From Acanthaster planci (lineage: Eukaryota; Echinodermata; Asteroidea; Valvatida; Acanthasteridae), in NCBI RefSeq assembly GCF_001949145.1, contig NW_019091492.1, positions 599,721 through 642,479 on the forward strand: a stretch of DNA of 42,759 bases, read 5' to 3'. The notes beneath the pieces were generated by a model. That model was not told the DNA's origin. It made no database searches and saw only the letters and a program-made list of their open reading frames with translations. Positions 1-12,500 of the stretch are shown here, one piece after another. Every line of letters starts with the position of its first letter. The first letter of the stretch is position 1. A program made the translations under genes and the position numbers.

Positions 1-390
1 TGAATTCTCGCATACAAGGTATCCAAACTTTACAAAATGCAACATTCAAAACAGTTTATCATTTGTTGAAAATGTTTTAATGGTCTAAACGTTGTCATGT
101 GCAAAGTACGCAAAAGTGTCTGTAGCCAAACCATTTCAGCAAGAGACAGGCTTGTGTGTTTACCTAGGATGCAAGGATTTTTCGTTCCTAGTCTTATATG
201 GTAATGTGCAACACTTTTATTCAAACTCTGCGGTCCATCTGCAGTTTTCGGACAATGATCAAAGTCTTTCTGACCAAATTAACTTTTCCATGACTATCTA
301 TGACTACAATCTAATACATAATCACTGATCAAGGCACTGCAGAAAAAATGTATTTCTGTACAGCACGGGGGGATGTTGTATGTTTCTTAC
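1..390 (-). other. partial POLA1 intron 25
   Basis: Begins with donor GTAAG of exon 25. No match to the expected next coding segment (polymerase motif B) on the minus strand, and nothing else recognised. Confidence 0.6.
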
Positions 391-537
391 CTGGAGTTTA
401 AGATCAGCATTGAGGTCCGGTTGTTTCATGAGCTGTTTGACTTGCTTACGCCTCTCCACCAGCTTGCGTATCTCAGTTGGCAGGATTCCTAAGTCCAAGG
501 AACGATCTGGCACCTCAGGCAACCAATCATTGTCAGC
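391..537 (-). CDS. POLA1: POLA1 coding exon 25 (last in window)
   Basis: 49 codons, phase 0 at both ends. Encodes [20 protein letters not shown] and [19 protein letters not shown]. This is the fingers helix that contacts incoming nucleotide, just before motif B. Motif B (KLTANSMYG in this family) is not found in bases 1-390, so the next exon is outside the window. Confidence 0.96.
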
Positions 538-3500
538 CTAGAATACAAACATAGTCGTTGAATTTTAAGGATAGAAATTACTGAATTTTCCTTTAAATGA
601 CAATCTCCCCTAATAGATTAACCTCATGCATGTAACTTTGAGGATCATTTATCAACATAAGATCTCCCTCCAGATATAGGATAACATGAAGTTGTTATCT
701 TTTCTTATTCCTCTCCTTGGTCTGAATACAGCACAAACTCACAGGCACACAATGAAAGAAAATGTTGCAGTAAAATTAAAGATGTTCCCCTATTCTGCTC
801 TAATCAGGCAATACAATCGCACCATAAATCAAAATAAACTGGGCTCGAAAAAATAAGTGATATTTAAAGAAAGTTTTTATTCAACCCTAAGAGGCCTCAG
901 GTTAGGATCATTAGATGACAAAATGGGCTAACTTAAATCTGTGCATAGCGTAAGGTATTCCAAAAGGTATTCAAGATTATTTGATCTTTTATGAAACTGG
1001 CACACAGCAAACCTAAGAAGTCTGTTTGGAAGTGGATGACAAAAAGGCTACTACTTGCCAAACTATTCTTTGATGGCCAATGCTTTATCAAAGTAAACCA
1101 TAATAGTTGCAAGATATTTGCAGAATATTGCAGCCATTATGATAAAGCTAATAAAATGAAAACGCATCTTTATTAAGCACGTACAGAGAAAATGAACACG
1201 TTGCTTTAATCATGGCAGGGACTCAAACTGACAACAGAGAAAATGAACACGCTGCTTTCATCATGGCTGGACTCAAACTGACAATAGAGATAATGAACAC
1301 ACTGCTTTCATCATGGCTGGACTCAAACTGACAATAGAGATAATGAACACGCTGCTTTCATCATGGCTGGACTCAAACTGACAATAGAGATAATGAACTC
1401 GCTGCTTTCATCATGGCTGGACTCAAACAGACAATAGATATAATGAACTCGCTGCTTTCATCATGGCTGGACTCAAACTGACAATAGAGAAAATGAACAC
1501 GCTGCTTTCATCATGGCTGGACTTAAACTGACAATAGAGAAAATGAACATGCTGCTTTCATCATGGCTGGACTCAAACTGACAATAGAGATAATGAACAT
1601 GCGGCTTTCACCATGGCTGGACTCAAACTGACAATAGAGATAATGAACACGCTGCTTTCATCATGGCTGGACTCAAACTGACAATAGAGAAAATGAACAC
1701 GCTGCTTTCATCATGGCGAGGACTCGAACTGACAATAGAGATAATGAACACACCGTTCTCATAATGGCTGGAATGACAATAGAGATACTCATAGCACTAG
1801 TCAGTTTATGAACCATTCAACAATGTTCCTCTCTGGGATTATTTTCCTGCTATGGCTACCTTTATCTTTTTCAACCCTACACAATATCCTTCTACATTTC
1901 TTCTAACTTTTCAGCCAAGACGTAGATATCTACCGTTTCATCTGGCCTTGGTGTGCGGTTGATTGTAGTGAAGCAGATGTTGTACTCCTGTATGATGGAT
2001 GGGTACAAGCTGTTGAAGTCAAGAAGTAGAATGTACTTGTCGTAGAATCCTGGTGGGGACAGAACAGAAATGAACAAGTTGATTGACCAACCTTAACAGG
2101 CTTTTTAATTTGATCAATGGAGGAAACCATTGGATATGCAACTCTGTCAAAATGTAATTTCTGTGCATTGATTTCAACGGCAAACCTCGTTTTGGTTCCA
2201 ACACCAAGCCTCCTGTGTAGGCTGGTTTGCGACGTGCCTTTGATGAGCCTGCTGGCTTGTCTCCTTGATCTTCGTTGGCTTCCTCATCATTCTGTATAAG
2301 AAAACAAACAAAGAGCCAGTAAAAGTCAGTGCAACAAACCGAAAGCTGTCGACAAATTTCAGTTTCCTCAGAATTATCAAGGAGCCTTCCTGAAGCCTCA
2401 CATATCAACCACTGTGCAAAAATAGGCATATATTCTTTGCACTTCAACTTTTACAATCATAAAATTTTGTGGTGTTCACAAAATAGAATTGTGAATAATC
2501 AAAGTAATACAAAAAACATTAAATTTGCCGAAGTATTTGTTACGTCTGCAATAACGTTGGGCCATCTGCGGTAGATATAGTCCATGTACATCTCTACACA
2601 TGCCGCAGTTTCTCGGAATTATGGTTTTCTGCTGTTTTAATAACTCACAATATTCACAGGTGCAGCTTTCTTTTTATATTCCTTGTCTGGGCAGATGAAG
2701 TTCTTCTCGTAGAAAGCATGGAGTAGGAGAAACTCATTCCTCTCCGACCGACCTCCCATCAGAGTACGAGACTTGACAAGAGAAGGAATTACCAAGATTT
2801 TATAGCATTCAATTGAAAGCTTCACCTTTCAAATCTTGTTCCAGGTTTTGTAACAGATAGGTGCCAACCAAAGTTTAATCAAAACTACCCCAAACGGGAG
2901 CAACTCTTTTCTTTTCCTTTTAATAGGAGAGAGTCAAAAGGTAAAACCTTCCAAGTTTTGAGACAAGTTTAATTGCAATTCACACAAACCAATATGTTGG
3001 TGTTGCTTAGTCCCTTTACAAAATGAATAACCTGCTATTTTCTCAATTGTCGGGAATTGGCATAAGTGAAGGGAGTGTGTGGCTTTGTGGTGACAGTTTG
3101 TAACTCTTGATCATTGAGGTCAGCAGTCAGAATCCCACAGCTGGTTTCATGTTGTGACCTTGGGCAAGTCATTTTACCACTGCTGGCCACTCTCCATCCA
3201 GGAGTATAAGTGAATACCTGTGCGTATGTGATTTGAAAGTTGCTTGTACCTGAAAGAGCAGCATTAGTCTGTATACTCCCCTGGGAATGGATTATTTATT
3301 TTTTTTAAGATCAGGGTTAATGTTATTTTTGCACCTTGATCGTTTTTTTTCCAGATGAAGAGCCCCATATAATTATTGTTACTGTATAAGAATGATAACT
3401 CTTCTCATGCTGACTTACCATCACATTACCACAAATGTTGGTAATCTGCAGTGCTAGGGGTATAACGTTCAGTTCACACATGATGTCAACGATATGTGAG

Positions 3501-6500
3501 GAATCCATCCAGATATTCTCAATGAAATACATCAAGTGCCGAGATGTGCTACGAAGAAGTCAAAAGAACTGTAGTAGTAAAATATTTTCATTTGTGAAAC
3601 CTCAAGACATTTCAGCTATTATTTCCAGATAAGGTCAACCATATACAGTCGACTCTCGTTAATATGAGGGCCTTGGGACTTAGCTCGTATTATTTGTACC
3701 TTGTCTTATGCGAAAGCTGCTGTCCTGCTTGACGTACCATATGTATCACCAATTGACAGTAGGTAAAGCGTACATGTGTACAAGTATGCATATCAAACAA
3801 AAGAATTCTTTTGTTCACCACTGTCCTAAATACTGTTGCACTTTTGGCGGCACTTGCTTGTGTTCAGGCGGTTTGAAAGTTGCCTCAAAGAATTTCTATG
3901 TTGGGCACGGGAACTGCAAACGCCCATTGTTCATCTCTCTTGCAGCACCAGACACAAACGGATTGATTCGTTTAGGGAAAATTGCAGCACTGTTCTACTG
4001 TATACGCACAAATTAAGGAAGCACCATTCAAAATTGAATAGACCGGCTAATTGATAAGTTGCCTTCAAAGAAGCTTGTGCTAAATAGACAGATAACAATA
4101 GATTTGCACTCAGCTGGTGCACAAAACAATGCTTGTCTTATCCGAAATCTCGTGACATGTAAGCTCGTATTACACATTTTTTTCCTCATAGGACTGTGCA
4201 CAATTCAGTCAGGACTGGCAAATATACTTGTCTAAACCAAAGTATCCTCTTACCCAAGCTTGCATTACTGAGAGTCGACAGTAGTGCAGTACATCTACTG
4301 TCGACAATAAGTGGTTAACTGTCTGGATGTAAGAGCATGTTAATACATAACATGACCTACAGGCATGTTAACCACTTGTTGCTGGTGGAATTTGAAGTTG
4401 CACGACGTAAAACCAGAAGATTTTCAAGATTTTCCGTTTTCAAAATTCTTAAACAAATCATAGCTTCACTTACTGGACGTTTACACCCACACAAATAACT
4501 GTGTGGTGACTATTTCAGCCAGGCCTGCCGCTTTTTCTTTTGTTCCCGAAACTGGCAACATGCGTTACTCGCATCTTTTCAATAGAGGCCAGATTAGCAT
4601 GCAGCAGTGCTATAATCTCTCTCAAAAAAGAATGGATTTCCTCAGCTATCGACAACTGAACAAATGTTAGCAATTCCCAGCAGCTCAGTCTTTTGTTCCG
4701 AGTACAGTCTTTTGTTACAAGGCCCAGCTCTTTTGTCCAGTGCTCCCAGTTTCATGTATAAAGCCTATGTGCCCCAAACCGGGCTCCATGGCAGCATATG
4801 GTTAATACATAATATGAACAAGGTCATAAACTAGCTTCTTTGCACAACTTACCGTTAAGTGAAAAGATTTTGTAATAACCAGAAAAGAAAATTCTTTGAT
4901 AACATATTTACTATTATAAAAAATTCTCTCGAAGGTGTTTGTCAAGGTCCTCACGGTGACATCATTCTGATTATTACCGGTGTGGTGAAGAGCTACTGTT
5001 CGCAGAATGAAGGGATACGTGGCTGATCTAGTGCTGTGGGTTTGTATCTCTTGATAACAATACCAGGGGTTTGAATCCAGCATGTTGTGTTCCTAAGCAA
5101 GTTTTTGTACTGGGTTTTAGTTAATTGCTTCTGAAATGGCAGCTTGAAGCTGTGTACTCCCTAGAAAGCTGAGATCATGGTTTTAGAATTCTCAGATGTT
5201 GAGTCCAATAAGCTAGGATAATGGTAATAAATAAGGGCCTTTATTAAATGACAAATACTGTCCGACATCATGTGCCTTACTCCATAAACGCTTAATGTAA
5301 GTTCACTATAAGAGCAAGAGATTCCGCCAGCTGCATTAACCCTAACAGTCCCTAATCCTCCAATTTCGATAAGATTTAACATACACCCTTGGGGGTTAGG
5401 GTTAAGCAAGGATTATGCAGCTAGGAAGAAGAGAGAACAACATTGCGGCTTTATTACTGTACACTTGTTCTTTGTAACAAAGCCTGATTTTTACACTTAG
5501 CCAAATCAAACCATACCTGTACATGTTCCTGAATTCTTCGTATGGTATCTCTTGTCTCTCTTTCTTCAGAACCTGCTTGGTCAGCTCAGAGAGATCGTAG
5601 CTTTTGCATCGGATCAACTCCCTAGCAGAGATCTTGATGTCACTGATGAAACGACCACAGGTGGCATTCTTTTCTGAGAAGGTGCCAGCCTTTCCACCAT
5701 AACCACTCTAGAAGAAATTACGAAATGTATCATCACAATTGCAATAGATAATTCAAGTCCTTTGTGACTGTGGTTTAGAATAAGGCTGGATCAATTCAAA
5801 TAATTGCATATTCCAATATTTGACCTTCCATTTAATCACATATTTGAATATTCAGCACAGCCCTATTTTGGCATCCAACCCAGTTCCACAGAGCCGCCAA
5901 TGAAAGGTTTACACCATTTACAAATTGTATCGCTTCTGGTAATCCACCATTTATCTCCTTTCATTATTCCGTATTAGTGTACTACCCAGTCAGATATACA
6001 ACCACGGCTGTTCACGATCTACTGAGGACGTGCCACACCATAACTGCGTCGGCACCACACTCATGAGTGTACACTTTAACTTTGAGCTTGCATGCATTTT
6101 AGCAAGTCACAAAACTCTACAGGTCAAAGAGGCATTAAACCAGCTGATACTACCACTAAATGAGTATGGTGCCACTGCAGTATAAATGCTTTCTGATTCT
6201 GGTTTACCAAATTAGTTTATTAACAATCAGAACATTGATTAAAATTAGTTACAATCAATGCTGTATTAAAGATTCTTTTGTAAATGTGCCATTCAAGATG
6301 CAGGCAAAGCTACAATCATCAAACAGCATTTTAATTTCAAATGTCTGACGCTCCTCCACACAATTTTGTCTTCCAAATAGACACTACCATTTTGTAAATC
6401 AGACTGTACACCTCAAGCTATACAGAGGCACAAATCGTAATGTAAGGGAAGAGTATCAACGTTAGCTTTTTAATGTTATCTTACATCCTCAAACTGCAGT

Positions 6501-9500
6501 TTCTTTGTGTATTGATAAAAATGCTACCTTGTTAGGGTACTCCCATGTGCTAACTTTAAAAATTTCATTCCTAGAAGGAAATACAAGTCATATTTAGGGC
6601 TGAGTCATATTCTAACAATTCACTATTCGAATATTCGAACTTCAATTCAATCGAATATCCAAATATTCGGTCTTACCAACTGGCAGATTGTTGATGATTA
6701 AACCATTATACAAAATCAGTTGCAATAACACACATAATTGTACATTACAATACTTGTTGCCCTAATGAAAATTTCTTTTTCTTTTAACATTTTTTAATGG
6801 ACAATTTACTTTTTGAATCTTGTAAGATTTCTGTCACTTCATTTGAATCTGCTTGAAACAAGCCCCCATGGTGCAATTTTTCTTATTTAAAACAAACGAA
6901 AATTCTCTGTTCCTTCTCATGAATTTTGCATTCGAATATTAAAATTTGGAAAATACTATCGATAATCGATCAAATATTTGGATATTCAGCACAGTCGTAG
7001 TCATCTTGTCTCAAGCATGGACACGCATCTAAAATATCAACAGGGAATAGAAAAGCAATCTCACTGTCAATTTGGGCATATTTGCCCTCTTGAGTCGTCC
7101 AATGCGAGACCAATGAGGAACCTTGTTGGCAGTGATTCTGTGCAGTAGCACATCCAGGTCAAACCCAAAGATATCATGTCCCTGAAATCAAATAAAAACT
7201 CGCATATTACGGACTGGATGGTTGTCATTGTTCTACAGTGAAACATTAAGATCAAGCTTAATGATATTCAGGATGCAAATGTGGCACGGAAGCAAAAAAA
7301 AAGACAATTCATGCCAAATTATAGATGAAGCACTCAATTAAGTAGAACAGCGAGGCCAATTCTGCAGACTGATCACAGAATCAGAATTACAAGAGGGACT
7401 GAAGTAAATTAAATCAGTGCAAGTAATAAAGTGATCAATCCTTGAAAAAAGCACAGGTGGAGAATAATTTTACTCACCACAATGACATCGGGGTCAATTT
7501 TGTGTATCTTGGCGAGAAAGTAGCCCAAAAGAGCACGCTCAGTGGGCATGATTTCCACCTTGGATTTCTGGAGATCATAAATGAAACATCAAGTTAAAAA
7601 CCTCAGCACTTTTCCTGCTCAGTTAAACACTAATTAGATAAAATAAACAGGGGGTAAATATGAAAGGAAATTCAGTAATTACCTGCTTCTTAATGGTATC
7701 TTTCAGGTCATATGGAAATATGCAATCGCTTGGCTTTGAAATAGCTGAAAGAAAGACAAATGAAAAAACAAGGAAAATAAGATTGTAACTTTTCGTGGTT
7801 TGTGTTGGTGTATTCCATTCATCCTTCCAGTTCCAAATAGTGTACTTCACCAACAGACTTGAGCTTGTATCTCAGCAAAGCATGCACAGCATACACTAAA
7901 ATTTCCATGCAGAGTAAATTTTGGTATTTGTGAGTTAAACAAAGATGTTATGTGGAGAACAAGCTCACTAAGGTTGATTTTTTTTAACTGAGGTTGTACT
8001 TTTCAATGTGAAATATATCAGCTTACGCATTCAAGGAACTAAAACATTTAAATCTTGAAAGTTAGACAAAAGAAACAATAACAATCTTTTTTTTCTAATA
8101 AATAGAAAAAGATTCTCCTAGGATTGCCATACCAGGCCACTCTAACCAACCTCTTAAATCCTTTCATATGGTTAATTATCTACATTACTTGATTCCTTAA
8201 CTTTTTGAAATTACGTTTACAAGGGTTTTCAAGGCTCAAGGAACAGACACTGAAGAAGACTTGTACATTTGACTCTCGATATTTTGAAATCTGCGGGACC
8301 TAGTAAAAACATTGGTTGTATCTGAAATTGACTGTATGCAGAGCGCAGTGCATTGGCTGCTGGTCTCTGGTGGGTTCATAATGTGTAAATCCTTATTGGG
8401 TATGTAATGCTACACACACAGAACATGTTCATGTATATGTGGACGTACGTGATGCTCAAAAACTCAGAAATTTAACGATTGCTTTCTAGGGCCTGATCAA
8501 TCGAATATAATGTGAATTTTTAATAATAAACCTTAATATTATTTTATAAAAATTGAATTATATATAAGACAAATGGAATAAAAAACCAAGACCAGTCTAC
8601 CATAATTTATGGATGAGGACGAAGTTGACGTAACAACCACAAGAATGCCAAGACTCATGATCAACTGGTGAGTAATCTTTCCATCACAAATTGTGTCACG
8701 GAAAGGCTTTTTATTGTCCTTTCGTATTGTAATGGTCAACGTGTGATCCCTGTTTTCCTTGGGCATATGGCATTGTTGGAAATTTCAAAGTATGAACAAC
8801 CATAACTTGAGTGGCACTATTGTCAACGCATCCAAACTTATATAGAAGCCTACCATGAGAATTTGGTTTGCGTGTAATGCACTCCACTTATCTCACATGC
8901 TGTATCGGTACTGTTCGTGATTGGACAGTCACGTCTACCAAAGCATGTGTCATGCAAGTGCATAAGCTAATTGGCAGGCGTGCCAGTCTCTTACTCAAAC
9001 TCCTTTATGAAATGAATAATTTAGTGTTTGGGTAATCTTTTCATCGCAGGTTCCTAAATTAGGGATTAATTTATGTTTTGACTGTTTTGAGCTCAGGGCC
9101 AAGATGAATTATCTTTTTCTGAGACTTTCAAAGAGATGCTTAATTTAAAAATACCTTTTTCATTTCATCATCCTTTTTATTTTTTAAATTTTATTTAGTG
9201 TTTTTTTTACAGATGCCGTAGTTGGTTACCACAGCGGATGATTAACGATCATGCACACCTACACAGTCCAACAATGTAATATGCACCTTCATGTCACAGA
9301 AACGTTTCTACATGTACATCGGACCAAGATTAAACAATGTAATACTCCATTCCTCCATGTACTAATTCCATTAGCAAATGTAATCCAGGATTTAAAAACA
9401 CTTGTTATAAGTGGGGAGCCAATAATGTTTTTTACGCAACAAAGTCACGAAACCTTTCATTGTAAAAGGAATTTCGTACTGTACGATTTCACTAGAACGG

Positions 9501-12500
9501 ATTTTCTCTTTATGGGAATGTGCATAATTTGGCTGGGACTGACGATGTGCATAGGTTATAACTGGAATTTTGTCAAAAGCCGATTTTGTAACGAGTCAAC
9601 TGTATTCAGTGAGAAAGACACAAAGACACTCACCACACAGATGCTGTTGAAATGGAGGCTTTGGTGGGGCTTTGTCCATCGGGAACTTGTGATGTACCAA
9701 GGCTGCAACTGCTATGACCTGTAAAGAATCAGCATGCAAATCACTCAACCCTTCCCAGACCAAAATTATCCAACCCATTATCAAAGCACTGTGTAGTCTG
9801 AACAACACATTATAAACAAATGTTTCAGTTATCTGCATGTCCACCTCGTAGTGAGTGGCTGTCATCTTTGCATGCGACCACTCTGTCTAAATCATTTAGT
9901 CTTGGAAAGTATATATTTCAACTACAATATACCAATTGCACCCACTAAGTCACATGACCTACAGTGGATATCAAACATCAACAAACTTGGCGCTATTCCA
10001 TAGCAAAGGGTGTCATAAGTGTTGTTTAGTGCTCAGCACATCAGTAGTCTGAGTACTTTACTGACCATCGGCTTCACTTTTACTAAATAACACTTATGAC
10101 ACACTCTGCTATGGAAGGATGCCATGTTTGTTGATGTTTGATATCCACTGTGGTCTAACAAACTTATCTGCCACAAGTATCGACAATTTGTCTGGTGCCC
10201 GGAAGGCCATACAGGTTAAAAATGAGTCAAAAGATCAAATTAAGTGTTTTGGGAGAAATTGATTGAGCAATGAAATATCTTTCATTTAGTATACATGTTG
10301 ATTCAAGGGCAATGTCATTCTGGAAAAGAATGAAAAGGGGTGGTAAGTGGTTTTTCATTACTTTTGCCCGGAATAAGGACGTTACCACGTAATAATGTAA
10401 CAAAACATGCGCTAGCATTCCAATAAAGTGTAGATGCAAAGTCTACTCCCAGCAAAAGGTCATTACGATTGTTACATCCTGCTTGAGTACACATTTTAGG
10501 CATGAGGAGTTCCAACCAAAAGGTTGTTAGCATAAAACGTAAATTACTGTTAAAAATCAAGGTTTTTTACCCATAACAACCCACAATATTATCATAATCA
10601 ACAAAACTTCGTCAATATAAGATTCAGATAGGTGTGATTTTTTATTAACAATAAAATTATCCAAAAAAGTAACATTTTCGTGCCTGGGCTGCTTATATCC
10701 ATTTCCTTGGTAGACCATGAATCAGACATAAAAATAAAAGATATTCATAAATACCTTAGATGGTTTTTCTACTCCTATTGGTCAAAACACCTCATGTGAC
10801 CCTGTATTAACATTTGATAATGCACAAAAACTGCACTGGGCACCTGGATACGAGACAGTTTAATCCATTCCCATTGGTTGAGAGTCTGTGTGCATCGTCG
10901 CATGCACAACTCGCCACACGCACACAAAGTCCATATAAGGAGATTCTTCTGGACTACTTGCAAAAGGAATATACCATAAAATGGACAAAAAATGGAAAAT
11001 GGATGTAAATTTTTGAACGAAATCCTTGGAAATTTATTGTACATACGTCCATTCTCCTGAGCCAGTCTTAAATCCACATTTAAGACCCGCCAAGCACATA
11101 CATGTATTTATTCCTGTAATAATAAACCAGGAAAACAGCTTTTACGTTCTTACCTCATTCTGATGTGTGGCCTGATTAAGCAAGGTCCGCAGGCTGATTG
11201 TCATGACGACCAGTGGGGGTGGAGACACGTCCTTGACAACAGTGATGTTATCTTGCTTATTGATGAAAACTTCAATCTTACACCAACTGACTTGCTGGGC
11301 TGGAACCTCTGTTGAGGAGCAATATATACCTTGTTTATATCTAGTCACAATTCCCAAGTTTAACCTTTGCTGTGGTCAGCACTCGAAAGTGCTTCAACGT
11401 ATGTATTTAGTTCATAGACTCTCAGAGAACAAAGGTGAACAGGATTTTCAGTTGGTCAAAATGGAGGATTATATTTGAAAACATAACGGCTAGAAACAAG
11501 TGATCCTACTTGTGTTATAAAGAAGTAATTGAAGAAGATTGTGATATTACGACTTGGTATCAGACATTTCTGACCACTTCTAGTATTTGTGTATGACCAC
11601 AGGTTAATGTAGATGTGATCTGGCAAATGTCCGAAGGAAATGTCAAAAATGTACAAAAGAAAAGTCCAAAAGCAAAAACTCAATAGTTATACTTGGCTTT
11701 TTGTGTTTACGACAATGTGACTTTAACATATACATGTTAATGGTTTATTATGGTGAAAAAAAAAATTGATCATTTTAGTACCATTTACCGGGCATAAATT
11801 CATGCGCCTGCTATATTTGCATATGACAAATTTTTGAATTCTCGTTGTTTGACTGGCATTTTTCTTTGGTATTCTGAGCACAAGTGGAAGTTTTGATGAA
11901 TTTGGTGGTCGAGAAAATCAGGGAAAGATATGAAATCACAATACCATGAACATACATATTGGTGATCGAGTGTTGCATTAGTCCCAATGCCAAAACAAGA
12001 CCCATGACTGGGTTAAAGGCGCATATCATGCACAGTGGACTGCTGCACAGTTTTCAAGGTAATAGTTGCTACGAACATACTTAAAGATCAATCATGTTGC
12101 CTTGACATAACATGATTATCAGGAAATTGGTCACTTTTACCCATATCATGACTAACGTGGCAGCTTCTCTCCACATTTATGAAAAAACTCGTCATTTTTG
12201 GAGTTTAATTCACCGCTAGAATGCTCAGAGTAAGAAAAATGTGTCAACGAGGGCAGCAAACAAATCTAGCGATTTGATGTCACAATACAGCTCTCGTTCC
12301 CCTAGAGTTTCTTGACCTTGCGGTGTAATAGGGGTTTTATAGCACAAGCACAAAGAAAAAACAGGTAAAGTAAGTTAGATGTCATTCTCGACAAAGGACT
12401 ACAGCTATCTGCCTGAAATTCATCACCTCACTCCGGTTCAAATTGGGATGGTTCAACTTTATCATACGATCCAGTGACAATCAACATTGTCGATGGAAAG

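Noticed and set aside
1182-1787. CRISPR array
   Set aside because: Units are directly tandem without unique spacers and the DNA is eukaryotic; it is a minisatellite.
3708-4016. Frame inside the pogo-like element as a transposase fragment
   Set aside because: No CENP-B-type DNA-binding or DDE segment recognised; probably chance.
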